NCBI GenBank assembly: GCA_003164295.1
Contig: PLTA01000034.1
Location: 62,001 to 126,000 of the forward strand
DNA from: Candidatus Bathyarchaeota archaeon
GTDB taxonomy: Archaea > Thermoproteota > Bathyarchaeia > Bathyarchaeales > Bathycorpusculaceae
Reading direction: 5' to 3'
Length of the DNA stretch: 64,000 bases
Of this stretch, positions 8,793-17,594 are shown piece after piece. The notes below the pieces were generated by a model that did not search any database, was not told where the DNA came from, and was given only the letters and a program-made list of their open reading frames with translations. A program made the translations under genes and the position numbers. The first letter of the stretch is position 1. Every line of letters begins with the position of its first letter.

Positions 8793-9578
8793 TTAAATCA
8801 ATGACTTTAAGTCCATTGGACTACTTCGTTTGAGGACATCTTCAAAGAGATGTTCACCCCATTCTATTGCTTCCTTGCTTATGGCCGTCAAGTCTACGCC
8901 ATAATCGTATTCACCATTTAAATGGAATAAGCCCATAGAAAAACTATTTTCCGCCACAGTTAAAGCAATATTTACTTCCTCATTTAGGAAGATTTTCAAT
9001 TTCCCTTCAAGAACATATTTTTTAATGATTCCTATTTCTGCTAAAGCCGAAGTTTTTTTTAGAACTTTAGGGGTAAATATTAAGGTCGCAGAATTGCCTT
9101 CTTTTAATAATTTTTCGACAACCGGAACGTAATCGCTATGAAATACTGGTGAAATTCCATGTATCCTTTTTGAGGATTTTAGGATATTTACGATTTTTTC
9201 GTGCACGAGGTTCAGATCTGTGGCTTCAGTGCGAACTATTGACGCGTTGCTTAAAGCACCTAAGTTTAGAAGAAGATACAATGGTATATCAGCAACATTG
9301 TGCGACAACCAAAAGTCCTTAAACTTTTCAATCACTTCGGTAGTTGAAATGAGCTCTTTAAAAACTTTAGTTTCAAGTAGACCGAGAGAAGACAATCTGT
9401 AAACTCCTTGGGATTTTGTTATTAGGCCAAGATCACTAAATTCTCCAAGGATGTGCAGAATAGTAGTGTCTCTGGTTTCAACATCAGACCGCAATTCAGC
9501 TATTTTTCTCTCTCCATTTAAGAGGTTTAACAAAATCTTGAGCTTAAGTTCCGATCTAAGGGGTGATAAATAATCCAA
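8793..9578 (-). CDS. FilR1/DUF1724-like transcriptional regulator, paired with UbiA copy 2
   Basis: A 261-residue protein. The N-terminal winged helix (ELKLKILLNLLNGERKIAELRSDV ... TILHILGEFSDLGLITKSQGVYRLS) is followed by the middle and C-terminal sensor region seen in archaeal FilR1-type regulators (ILKSSKRIHGISPVFHSDYVPVVEKLLKEG, then FLNEEVNIALTVAENSFSMGLF). The start is TTG at 9578 with GAGG eight bases upstream. It precedes the UbiA gene by 158 bp on the same strand and is the counterpart of the regulator at 4846-5628. It probably senses a membrane-related or metabolic ligand and controls the neighbour; this is inference. Confidence 0.82.
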   Translation of the reverse strand: MDYLSPLRSELKLKILLNLLNGERKIAELRSDVETRDTTILHILGEFSDLGLITKSQGVYRLSSLGLLETKVFKELISTTEVIEKFKDFWLSHNVADIPLYLLLNLGALSNASIVRTEATDLNLVHEKIVNILKSSKRIHGISPVFHSDYVPVVEKLLKEGNSATLIFTPKVLKKTSALAEIGIIKKYVLEGKLKIFLNEEVNIALTVAENSFSMGLFHLNGEYDYGVDLTAISKEAIEWGEHLFEDVLKRSSPMDLKSLI

Positions 9579-9906
9579 AGAAGCTGCCTCATGTATTGTG
9601 TATCCATATATCAGTAGTAGTTATTATCAATTCCTAATTCCGAATAGGAACTCTGCTTCTCTAATTTTTTGAAAGCAATTCAACGTTTTAATTCTTAAAC
9701 TACTTGTCGCAGAATTGAAAAAAAATGTGACACATGCTTGTCAAAATACCATTTGCAAATTTAAATAGCTTAAATGTTTTCCCAAAAAAAACAGCTTCAC
9801 TCGGCTGGACTTTTTTGTTAAATAATATAACAACAAATTATGCATAAGTTTATCATTATTAACTCATTTATTGTTAATTTTTGTATTATTGTTAATAAAA
9901 AGCATA

Positions 9907-9925
9907 ATTGTTTGAATTAAACAAT
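9907..9925. promoter_or_regulatory. Inverted repeat upstream of winged-helix paralogue 3
   Basis: ATTGTTT-GAATT-AAACAAT is a perfect 7-bp inverted repeat about 55 bases before the ATG at 9979. Its right half contains GAATTAAACAA, which also occurs upstream of the paralogue at 6929. It may be an autoregulatory operator. Upstream, TTATTGTTAAT-like words repeat between 9860 and 9898. Confidence 0.4.
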
Positions 9926-9978
9926 GAAAAAAATAAAAAAGTTTATTAATGTTCTTTTGCTTAATACGCAGGATCACT

Positions 9979-10275
9979 ATGCGACTCAGTAAACTTGAAA
10001 TGCATATTGAGGTACTCAAGGTGCTTGCGCTCATAGGTCCACAAACGTTGACACAAATAATGAAAAAGACCAACGTCAATTGCAGTGAGCTTAAAGAAAA
10101 CTTGAATTTCTTACTTAAACAAGGCTTAGTTGAAAACCAAACACCCGGAAAAACTCAAGTTATCTTTGCAGTCAGTCAACGAGGCATTGCCGTGCTGACG
10201 TACTTCAACGAAATCAAACAGGTTCCTCGAATCCTAGAATTAACCGATATAGAAAACAATATCATTCTACATTAA
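9979..10275 (+). CDS. Small winged-helix transcriptional regulator (paralogue 3 of 3)
   Basis: A 98-residue ArnR1-like/HTH_45-type regulator. KLEMHIEVLKVLALIGPQTLTQI and NFLLKQGLVENQ form the helix-turn-helix, and VIFAVSQRGIAVLTYFNEIKQ the wing. It matches paralogues 1 and 2 over the full length. ATG at 9979 with GGAT just upstream gives the family N-terminus MRLSKLE. It is followed 53 bases later by a small gene on the same strand. The promoter region carries an inverted repeat at 9907-9925. Confidence 0.85.
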   Translation: MRLSKLEMHIEVLKVLALIGPQTLTQIMKKTNVNCSELKENLNFLLKQGLVENQTPGKTQVIFAVSQRGIAVLTYFNEIKQVPRILELTDIENNIILH

Positions 10276-10328
10276 ATGCCATCTCAAATGTTTTTCCAAA
10301 GAAGACTTAAGGAATTTGGAGAAAAATT

Positions 10329-10562
10329 ATGATATTCACCGAAGCAATAGTCTTCTCAAAAATATTTTCGCCCTATCACCCCAAAATATTCAAAGGTTTC
10401 GATGAATGGAGTATTTACAGCACCGACTCAAAAGATTACGTAGTTTTAATTGATTTATCTTTAGCCGATGAATCATGTCATAATCAACTGGAGAACTACC
10501 TCAAAAATCATAACTTAAAAATTGAATGCATTAAGAATTATTTGATAGTAAGCACTAGCTGA
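10329..10562 (+). CDS. Small hypothetical protein
   Basis: A 77-residue protein with no family that I recognise. ATG at 10329 is preceded by TTGGAG at good spacing, and the gene follows the winged-helix regulator by 53 bases, so it may be in the same transcript. Its C-terminal half, an alternating strand-helix-strand pattern ending in YLIVSTS, loosely resembles the end of the 103-residue protein at 45710-46021 (YLLIFKP). It may be a small ligand- or partner-binding domain; that is a guess. Confidence 0.55.
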   Translation: MIFTEAIVFSKIFSPYHPKIFKGFDEWSIYSTDSKDYVVLIDLSLADESCHNQLENYLKNHNLKIECIKNYLIVSTS

Positions 10563-10746
10563 CATTTAAAATAAGAAATTTCGAAGAATGCCTGCAATTC
10601 GCTTCAACATGTACCGAGTGGTACCTGGACGCCGCCACGGCCGATCGTAGTCGGCAATTTTGCACTCTTCAAGGGCTATCGACCAGTTTCTCTCTGTTGG
10701 AGAGTTTCAAAAAATCTTGTCCTCCAGGACAGTGGAGATTTGAGGT

Positions 10747-11196
10747 CTACGACCAGAACTCGTCCCAGGCTGCACCGTCGTGCCACGCCTCCCACGTCTC
10801 AACGGTTTTGCTATCATGGATGTGGAAGTAGAGAACGTAGTTCTGGTCAAGCGTTTTGCCATTGCGCTTGCCAGTCACGTGTACAGAGCTACCGTGTGCT
10901 CATCATTGGCAAGAACGTCATGGATCTCTGGTTTGTAAGTTCCACCCGATAGTTCAAACATCTTGGCGAAAATATCGAAAATGGTCTTTCGACTTGTGTA
11001 ATCGCCAGTTATGAGATTTCTTCCAGGGATATGCCATATGGTGTCCTCGGTAAATTCCTCGGCAAGCTTAATCAGTCCCCAGAAGTGAACGCGCTATATA
11101 CACGCTTGAAAACTGCAATATTATGATGTTCGTTTACAAATACCTGGTTGGCCTTTGATTTTTCTTTTCTTCTTTCTTGGATAGTTTCTCAGTCAT
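10747..11196 (-). pseudogene. NTF2-like (SnoaL-like) protein, broken by frameshifts
   Basis: Reading the minus strand through three frame changes (near 11160, 11075 and 10876) restores a protein of about 148 residues. It begins MTEKLSKKEEK (ATG at 11196) and ends EAWHDGAAWDEFWS before TAG at 10747-10749. Conserved pieces include HHNIAVFKRVYSAFTSGDLIKLAE, DTIWHIPGRNLITGDY, RKTIFDIFAKMFEL, IHDVLANDEHTVALYTVTGKRNGK and YVLYFHIHDSKTVETWEAWHD. This is the fold of small NTF2/SnoaL-type proteins (polyketide cyclases, isomerases). Codon and base use are richer in GC than the surroundings, which suggests acquisition, perhaps from bacteria. Three lesions in 450 bp make a single assembly error unlikely. 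Confidence 0.75.
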
Positions 11197-11566
11197 CTAT
11201 CAGACCTCAAAATTTTCAATTAAAAGAAATAAGTATTCATAATTTTCTCAACTTAAAAATGATTTGCAATATCAATTGTGTGCGGATTTTGGTCGTAAGC
11301 TAACAGAAATAGAGCACAGCGCATTAGTAATCATGATCTGTTCCTTACTCCGTGTAACGGCGGCGAAAAGTCTGATGCTTTTCCAAACGCTGTAATATTA
11401 AACTCAATTTTCGCACTCAAGTTGTCTACTTATCTATATTGTTTAAATATTGACCGACTTGCGGGTTGTTAGCTCAAAATTTAACCTGAGAAGGACGCCA
11501 TAGGCGCTTAACTGTAAGTTACAAGAATCACAAATCTTATAACTAAATTCCAAGAACTAAACTCCA

Positions 11567-12157
11567 GTGAATTATGTGCCGACAACCAGAGTCAAAGCTG
11601 CCTTATGCATTGTATTACTCTGTGCGGTAATTGTGTCGACTATAATAGCAGCCTCATTAACCAACAATTTTTTGTTTTCAAGAGACCTAATAGTGAAGCA
11701 AGTTACAGTACCTAACAGCGGATATGACCGCATCTTTGACGTTTACGACTCAAACAATCAAATTGGAGAATTAGTTTTTAGAATAAACCCTTCATTTGGA
11801 GAATTTTCTTCATTTACATTCGATGAACCTAGAAATATATTAAATTACATATTAGATGCAATCACGTTAAAGTTCAATCCAGGGGTTGGTTCTCCAATCT
11901 CTGTTTACATGAAAACGAATTATCCAACAGTTCCAACAACCTTCTCCCAAGATAAACAAGGTGAAACCACCGTATCTCTAAAAAACATGGAAGTTTATGA
12001 CGGAGGAAGCGTACCAATAGACTTCGTAATACAAACAAACGGTCAAAACGCAAGTTTACTTATCAATGCAGACGTTACATTTCATGAAACAGCTTTTCTT
12101 CAGCTTACCTCCTTGAAAGCGCACGTTTCTTTTGAAGCTCAAATTCCAACATCTTAA
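11567..12157 (+). CDS. Membrane-anchored or secreted protein of unknown function
   Basis: A 196-residue protein with one N-terminal hydrophobic segment (ALCIVLLCAVIVSTIIAASL), so the rest is probably outside the cell. The outer part has alternating short beta-strand patterns (LVFRINPSFGEFSSFTF, VSLKNMEVYDGGSVPIDFVI) and no Cys cluster or catalytic motif. I do not recognise a family. GTG at 11567 is used as start, with another GTG three codons later. Its last 50 bases overlap the end of a broken gene on the other strand. Confidence 0.6.
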   Translation: MNYVPTTRVKAALCIVLLCAVIVSTIIAASLTNNFLFSRDLIVKQVTVPNSGYDRIFDVYDSNNQIGELVFRINPSFGEFSSFTFDEPRNILNYILDAITLKFNPGVGSPISVYMKTNYPTVPTTFSQDKQGETTVSLKNMEVYDGGSVPIDFVIQTNGQNASLLINADVTFHETAFLQLTSLKAHVSFEAQIPTS

Positions 12158-12620
12158 CTTCGTATTCATCGATCCTGAAGTTTCGGATAAATTTGATTCC
12201 ATCCAGCAACAAATGTAATTGAAGACGACTAAGCTCGCCGGTCCCCTGCAGATCATAAGCTGGGTCATTGTACCAAATCAGGATGATGCCTTGAAGTTCG
12301 CTGCTGTCGAGCTAGGTTTGGACATCTTCCGATGAGGCAAGAAACTTGCATTCAAAACTGTCTCCTACAGAATACGCGATACATTGTAAGGCATGCTCGA
12401 AGCTTATCGGGGTAATCTCGGAGTCAGCATCACTTAAGTGCGAAAAAGCGCTTGCATTTTTCTATCACGTGAATCATCTGGGTACTTCTTGGCTATCTCA
12501 CCAATTTCCGCCTGGGTTAATAGCACATAGCGAACCTCACAAGACCCTCAACAAATATAATCTGAAAATCATCAGCTTGACGCAACACATCATTGATATT
12601 AAATTTGCCAAGATGCTCCC
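12105..12620 (-). pseudogene. Broken gene of unknown function
   Basis: The minus strand reads as a protein with one in-frame TAG (12312-12314) and a frame change near 12530. The upstream piece reads LGKFNINDVLRQADDFQIIF. After the frame change come LTQAEIGEIAKKYPDD, MQALFSHLSDADSEITPISF and, beyond the TAG, LDSSELQGIILIWYNDPAYD and LHLLLDGIKFIRNFRIDEYE, ending at TAA 12105-12107. The pattern is amphipathic and clearly coding. I do not recognise the family. The 5' end is not defined, and sequence upstream of 12620 contains further coding-like scraps. It overlaps the 3' end of the surface-protein gene in convergent orientation. Confidence 0.6.
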
Positions 12621-12831
12621 TACACTAAGATTAGTACTCTTGGGCTTGCCTGTGGTTGTGCCGTTGGCCCGACAATAATAGTTGAAGAAACCTTCCCTCA
12701 AGCTTGGGTATTGTTTTGCCTAATCCACCGTTTGTTATTCGTTATTGTTCATTACCCATTTTTTGATTAATAGTAAATAAACAATACATTAAAAAAATTC
12801 ATTTCTATATAGTTTGGTAGGTGGCTTTTTT

Positions 12832-13239
12832 ATGAAAGCAAAAGTTAGAACTCTAAAACAAAAAGTGGTTATTTCAGCTTCTCCGAAAGAAGTTTACGCG
12901 GCCTATATTGACCCGAAAAAACTAAGCAAAATTACAGGCAGCAAAGCCACTGGTAAAGCAGTGGTTGGAGGTAACTATACAACTTATGGCGATTCTATTG
13001 TTGGTAAATATCTTGAACTTGAGGATGGTAAACGTGTGGTTCAGGAGTGGACTAATAACGATTATAGGTTTGGCCCTGTGAGGTTAGAATTAAGCTTCAA
13101 TAAGGCCACCGAAGGAACTGAGGTCTACATGGTGCTCTCGGATGTTCCAGAAGAGCAAGCAGATGAGGTACTTGAGGGTTGGATAGAATATATTTGGGAC
13201 CCTATGAAAAAGTACTTTTGCGATCTATCCAAAGCATGA
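12832..13239 (+). CDS. SRPBCC / AHSA1-type (START-like) domain protein
   Basis: A 135-residue soluble protein of the Bet v1-like helix-grip fold. The family pattern is evident: VVISASPKEVYAAYIDPKKLSKITGSKA at the start, GKYLELEDGKRVVQEW in the middle sheet, LELSFNKATEGTEVYM and a long C-terminal helix WIEYIWDPMKKYF. Proteins of this group bind hydrophobic ligands or act as Hsp90 co-chaperone-like AHSA1 domains; the ligand here is unknown. ATG at 12832 is preceded by GGTAGGTGG, a strong Shine-Dalgarno, so an in-frame start at 12814 is unlikely. The gene stands alone. Confidence 0.85.
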   Translation: MKAKVRTLKQKVVISASPKEVYAAYIDPKKLSKITGSKATGKAVVGGNYTTYGDSIVGKYLELEDGKRVVQEWTNNDYRFGPVRLELSFNKATEGTEVYMVLSDVPEEQADEVLEGWIEYIWDPMKKYFCDLSKA

Positions 13240-13248
13240 TTTTATTTG

Positions 13249-13500
13249 CTAATCAAACTCTTTTAAATACCATAACAAAATCACAGCGCCAAATTCTATA
13301 GCAAATGTTGGCAGAAAAATTTTAGTAGACAGCAAGTCTGAATAATCTTTTGCCTGCAATAGGATTGCTACATCTGAAAAAAGGCCGAAATGTTTGGAAG
13401 GGGAAAAATAAACAACCAAACTGATAGCCAACTGAAAATTTCTTTCGATCGCCAAAGATATGTTGGAGGCATTAAGATCCTCTAGCGCAGGCCTTCGTGG
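13249..13500 (-). pseudogene. Possible C-terminal fragment of a membrane protein
   Basis: The minus strand is open over this stretch and reads FQLAISLVVYFSPSKHFGLF, then AILLQAKDYSDLLSTKIFLP and finally TFAIEFGAVILLWYLKEFD before the stop. The two hydrophobic segments and the ending FxxExxxxxxLWxL look like the last helices of DUF4386-type membrane proteins. No good start or N-terminal half is visible, so it is probably a fragment. Confidence is low. Confidence 0.35.
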
Positions 13501-13608
13501 ATGGGCACTGAAGCAATTAACAATAATGGTTATATGTTTACGATACCTAGTCGTGCAAAACTTGGTTTGACGTTGAGGAGACTGCGAGAGGAACTTGGTG
13601 AGTATTAA

Positions 13609-14463
13609 TTGTTGAAGTCAGGGTTGCCAAGCCGGACTGCTCTAGCCGCGGCTGCACACCGTGCTGTTCATCAGGTCTTGGAGCATGGATGTATTTCCAA
13701 TGACCCGCTTGCATTGAGAATTCTGGGTGAGTATGCCGAAACTGCAATCTCCGACGCTGAGAGGCACCCATCCAAACGCTGGATGCGGATCTTCATCGCT
13801 ATGAGGACACGTTTCGCCGAGGATGCTTTAGCAGCTGCCGTAGAAAATGGTGTTACTCAACTTGTGATACTTGGCGCTGGTCTAGATACTTATGCCTACC
13901 GCAATCCGTTTGGCGATCGTTTGCGCGTATTTGAAGTTGATCATCCTTCCACGCAAGCCTGGAAACGTCGATGTCTTGCTGACGCTGCAATCAATTTACC
14001 AAATTCATTAGTCTTTGTGCCTGTGGATTTCGAACACGACACTTTAGCTGGGAGTCTGGCATCTGCGGGGTTCGATTCTAAGCAACAGACATTCTTCTCT
14101 TGGCTTGGAGTTGTGCCGTACTTAGCCGAGCCGGCTGTATGGTCGACCCTCGAATTTATTGCTAACTTGCCTAATGGTGGGCATGTTGTGTTTGATTATA
14201 TCAATCCGCCTAGTTCGTTCTCACCGAAAATGCTTAATGCTCACGAGAGACGCGCCGCACAGGTTTCAAAATTTGGCGAAGCTTTTATTTCCTACTTTGA
14301 GACTGACAAGCTCCATGCCCGATTAACGGATATAGGCTTTATTAAAATCCAAGATGAGGAACCGTCGAAAATGCTCATGCGTTTCTTTCCAGACTTTGAC
14401 AGTTTCCTTCCTGAGAAGGGTGGGCGTGTCTTGTATGCAACTACTATTTCAAGATCAAAATGA
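13609..14463 (+). CDS. Class I SAM-dependent methyltransferase (TIGR00027 / leucine-carboxyl-methyltransferase-like)
   Basis: A 284-residue methyltransferase. The N-terminus has the family pattern SRTALAAAAHRAVHQVLE ... DPLALRILG, motif I reads LVILGAGLDTYAYR and the acidic strand-2 end VFEVDHPSTQAWKRR. A later FFSWLGVVPYL stretch is typical of the TIGR00027 group, which is common in actinobacteria and other bacteria. Substrates of this group are mostly unknown. The start is TTG at 13609. GC content is higher than in the neighbours, and decayed DNA lies upstream, so horizontal transfer is likely. The length fits the family, so the gene appears intact. Confidence 0.85.
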   Translation: MLKSGLPSRTALAAAAHRAVHQVLEHGCISNDPLALRILGEYAETAISDAERHPSKRWMRIFIAMRTRFAEDALAAAVENGVTQLVILGAGLDTYAYRNPFGDRLRVFEVDHPSTQAWKRRCLADAAINLPNSLVFVPVDFEHDTLAGSLASAGFDSKQQTFFSWLGVVPYLAEPAVWSTLEFIANLPNGGHVVFDYINPPSSFSPKMLNAHERRAAQVSKFGEAFISYFETDKLHARLTDIGFIKIQDEEPSKMLMRFFPDFDSFLPEKGGRVLYATTISRSK

Positions 14464-14967
14464 CTAAAAATCAGCTCAATAACGAATAATTTGTGCTTGA
14501 GGCTATCGAACATGACATTTTTAGGTAGTATCTATTTCAATAGCTTTTAGTAGATTAATAAAAAACGGATAGAATAATAATTTATAGCTAGATAATTTAT
14601 TCAGCGGTAATACTTTACTTCATCAATAAAAATCCTTTTTGACTTTAATACCGCTCCATAAAACAAGAAAATAATTGATCGGTTAAAGTCTTGTCGACTT
14701 AGCTTTGTTTTCTCCCAGATCACAATCTACTTTCTTCCTGATTTAACTAACTGAAAATTTGAACGTAGCACAAAATAAAATTAATTTGAAAGAAATAAAC
14801 AACAAATTGGTCATAATGAAAAATCATAAGGTATGAATAAGTACATAGAAAACCTATGGATTATTCATAATTTACCCCTAACTCCGTATCAAAAAGCTCA
14901 ACAGATAGTAATTCTTAAAAGCGCTATGGAATATTAATTTACGTTATTCGCGAGGAAGAGTTAGAAT
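14464..14967. other. Intergenic region of about 500 bases
   Basis: No protein-like reading frame is visible. It contains AT-rich promoter-like sequence and, about 100 bases before the radical SAM gene, the inverted repeat at 14832-14869. Confidence 0.5.
14832..14869. promoter_or_regulatory. Inverted repeat / hairpin upstream of the radical SAM gene
   Basis: TATGAATAA (14832-14840) pairs with TTATTCATA (14861-14869), and inside it CATAG (14844-14848) pairs with CTATG (14854-14858) around a 5-base loop. It is about 100 bases upstream of the TTG at 14968 and could be an operator or a leader hairpin. Confidence 0.4.
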
Positions 14968-16593
14968 TTGGCATCACCAGTCTTGGGCAGAAAAATCGTG
15001 CTTACAGCATCAGCAACAGAAATGAGTGATTTTTTCAATAACCCTTTTATCGCGTTTGTGGGAGGATTCGGAAAAGGACCCATCCCACTAGGATACGTTA
15101 GAAAAACACTTTACCCCCATTGTGGACGCAAAGCCGACGGGCAAGCAAAGTTTGCACCCTACGGTCTGAGAAAAGTGGAATCAATTCTGCTTCAAAATGG
15201 GTTTTCAAAATCAGATATAGCAGTTGTTCACCCTGAAGATTTACAAAACTTTATTGGCCCACAAACAAAAGTTGTAGGCATATCTTCGATGGATCCAACT
15301 GGAATGGGTTATGTAAGCAAAACATATTCTTCAATTGTTGGCGGCGGGGAACCTATGAACGCCGTGGAATTTCGAAAACTAATCATGAATCCTAGCATTA
15401 AGAAATACAAGCCAAAAATTATTGTTGGTGGTTTTGGTTCTTGGCAGCTTGAGCGAAAGCATGTTTCTGACAGTTACGGTGTCGATTGTGTCCTTATCGG
15501 TGGGAAGCCCGAACCAATTGTTGACGTCTTCAAAAAAGCGGTAAATGGTGAAGAACTTCCACGTATTGCTAAAGCTGATGAATCGTTAAGTAACTGGGAC
15601 TACAACGTTCAAATGCCGCTAACGATGCATGCAGCAATTCATGGTGCAGTAGAAATCTCTAAAGGATGTGGGAGAAACTGCCAATTCTGCACCCCTACTA
15701 TGCAAAATAAAGTTGATGTGCCACTTGAAAAAATCATGCAGGAAGTTGCCTTAACAACTGCTGAAGGCAGCGACCACATAACTCTTATCACAGAAGATCT
15801 TTTCTTATACGGCACAAAAGACAAAGCCTTCATTCCAAACAAGGAAGCCGTAGTAAAACTGGTAAAAAGTGTCGCAGATTATCCAGGCGTCAAGAGCATT
15901 CAGGCATCACACATGTCATTGGCGCCCGTTTATCATGATCCACAGATGATTAAGGAACTAGCTGAAATTCTGATTGAGAAAAGCTGGTATTCATTCGGTA
16001 AAAAAGCTATAATTACAGCCGAAACGGGCATAGAAACAGGGAGTCCACGTCTCATGAAAAAATACATGGCGGGAAAAATGTTGCCGTTTAAGCCTGAGCA
16101 ATGGCAAGACGTAGTCACTAATGCTTTCGGTATTTTGAACGATAACGATTGGTATCCACTTGCCACATTGATTATTGGTTTGCCTGACGAAAAAGAAGAA
16201 GATATGCTCCAAACACTTGAGTTAATGGATAAGTTAAAGGACTTTAACGCTTTCTATGTGCCACTTTTCTTTGTGCCTCTTGAAAACTGTGTTCTTATGA
16301 ATAAGAAAGGTGCTGAAATGGATTCTCTGAGCAAAGCACGTTGGGAATTTTTCATTAAATGCTGGGAATACAACATCAAAATCTGGAAACCAACTTTCTT
16401 AGAAAATCGCTTTTCAAATCCTTTCCTCTATAGAACCTTTGATCAATTTATTATTCCCTATTTCGGCAAAATATTAGGGGCTTACTATGGCTTAACCCGT
16501 GGGGAAAAGAGTGAGCAGTTAAAGCAGGCTGTTTGGACGCTTAGCATGCCAATTTCTGCAGAAAAACAACGAAAAATGAAAGCTAAAGTTTAA
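14968..16593 (+). CDS. B12-binding-type radical SAM protein
   Basis: A 541-residue enzyme. The 4Fe-4S cluster motif of radical SAM proteins is CGRNCQFC (Cys at about 234, 238 and 241) after VEISKG. The N-terminal 200 residues have the Rossmann-like layout of cobalamin-binding domains (KVVGISSMDPTGMGY, PKIIVGGFGSWQL, VDCVLIGGKPEP) but lack a clear DxHxxG motif, so cobalamin binding is uncertain. The C-terminal part contains AETGIETGSPRLMKKYM and LIIGLPDEKEEDM, typical of the TIM-barrel half. TTG at 14968 follows GAGGAAGAG at good spacing. Related archaeal proteins modify lipids, cofactors or RNA; the substrate here is unknown. It ends in a 4-bp tail-to-tail overlap with trmI. Confidence 0.85.
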   Translation: MASPVLGRKIVLTASATEMSDFFNNPFIAFVGGFGKGPIPLGYVRKTLYPHCGRKADGQAKFAPYGLRKVESILLQNGFSKSDIAVVHPEDLQNFIGPQTKVVGISSMDPTGMGYVSKTYSSIVGGGEPMNAVEFRKLIMNPSIKKYKPKIIVGGFGSWQLERKHVSDSYGVDCVLIGGKPEPIVDVFKKAVNGEELPRIAKADESLSNWDYNVQMPLTMHAAIHGAVEISKGCGRNCQFCTPTMQNKVDVPLEKIMQEVALTTAEGSDHITLITEDLFLYGTKDKAFIPNKEAVVKLVKSVADYPGVKSIQASHMSLAPVYHDPQMIKELAEILIEKSWYSFGKKAIITAETGIETGSPRLMKKYMAGKMLPFKPEQWQDVVTNAFGILNDNDWYPLATLIIGLPDEKEEDMLQTLELMDKLKDFNAFYVPLFFVPLENCVLMNKKGAEMDSLSKARWEFFIKCWEYNIKIWKPTFLENRFSNPFLYRTFDQFIIPYFGKILGAYYGLTRGEKSEQLKQAVWTLSMPISAEKQRKMKAKV

Positions 16594-17501
16594 GCAATTT
16601 CTTCAACTTTTTCTTGGTCTACTGGTGCTTCCTCAGCTACTGTTTCTTCTTGAATCAGCGTTTGTGTGTTTTCTTGAACGGGTAACTTTAAGATTTTTCT
16701 TGCATGCGTAATGTATCCCGTGTGGCCAGTCATCAATGTTTGGGGTCTAGTTTTTCCACGTTCCACTTGCATTGCTCGCATCATGCACTCTATTGTTTCT
16801 ATGAATACAAAACCGTTTTCTCTTAGTGCTTCTGTGGTTTTTACAACTTGGTCAATGGTTGGACTAAATGAAACAATTATGCCCGAAGGTCTCAGTGCTT
16901 CATAAGCGTGTGGAACAACGAGCCATGGAACCGCCAAATCCAAAATAACTGCGTTGACATCTCTCTCCTCAATTCCCAAAGTTACATCACCGCTCTTCAT
17001 CTCAACATGGTCTATGAGTTTTGAACGTTCAAGATTTTTAGCAGCGTTTTTTTGGAATTCAGGTCGTAACTCGTAAGTGTAAACTTTACCTGTTGGACCA
17101 ACATAATGGGCAAGCGCAGTCGTTAATGAGCCTGTTCCCGTGCCTGATTCCACAACACGGCTCCCGGGTCCGATGCCACTAAACATAACAATCAACGCTG
17201 CGTCTTTGGGGTAAATGATTTGTGTGTTACGTGAAGACTTCATAATGTAATCTGTTAATGCGGGTTTGAGGGTGGTAAAGTAGATGCCAAGGTTGCTTTT
17301 GATGGGTTCGCCATATTCTTTGCCGATTAACTCGTCTAGTTTTAGATAGCCTTTATGAGTGTGGAAAGTTTGTCCTGGCTGCATTTTTATCATATAAGTT
17401 CTTCGTGCGTCTAAGTAAATTAAAACATAGTCGCCTTCAGCGATTTTTTGGTTAGCCAACTCATTTTCCTCTTGGGAAGTGAAAAATGGGGTTTGTTCCA
17501 T
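16590..17501 (-). CDS. trmI: tRNA (adenine-N1)-methyltransferase TrmI, archaeal type
   Basis: A 303-residue enzyme that methylates A58 (and, in some archaea, A57) in the T-loop of tRNA. The N-terminal beta domain (GDYVLIYLDARRTYMIKMQPGQTFHTHKG) is followed by the methyltransferase core with motif I ESGTGTGS at residues 118-125, the acidic YELRPEF, and the DLAVPW substrate motif near 190, all family hallmarks. About 30 acidic residues rich in Glu extend the C-terminus beyond the usual end. ATG at 17501 is chosen. It is divergent from the histidine kinase gene with about 140 bases between. Confidence 0.93.
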   Translation of the reverse strand: MEQTPFFTSQEENELANQKIAEGDYVLIYLDARRTYMIKMQPGQTFHTHKGYLKLDELIGKEYGEPIKSNLGIYFTTLKPALTDYIMKSSRNTQIIYPKDAALIVMFSGIGPGSRVVESGTGTGSLTTALAHYVGPTGKVYTYELRPEFQKNAAKNLERSKLIDHVEMKSGDVTLGIEERDVNAVILDLAVPWLVVPHAYEALRPSGIIVSFSPTIDQVVKTTEALRENGFVFIETIECMMRAMQVERGKTRPQTLMTGHTGYITHARKILKLPVQENTQTLIQEETVAEEAPVDQEKVEEIA

Positions 17502-17594
17502 TTAAGCTTTGAAGTCTAAATTCTGGAAATTAGCTTTTGAACATTTTTAGGATAAAATCAAAAAGTTCTATGAAAACGAAAAGTTTTTTACTAC

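Noticed and set aside
10740..10952. Plus-strand frame of 70 codons
   Set aside because: It is antisense to the SnoaL-like pseudogene, with Arg/Ser-rich shadow composition.
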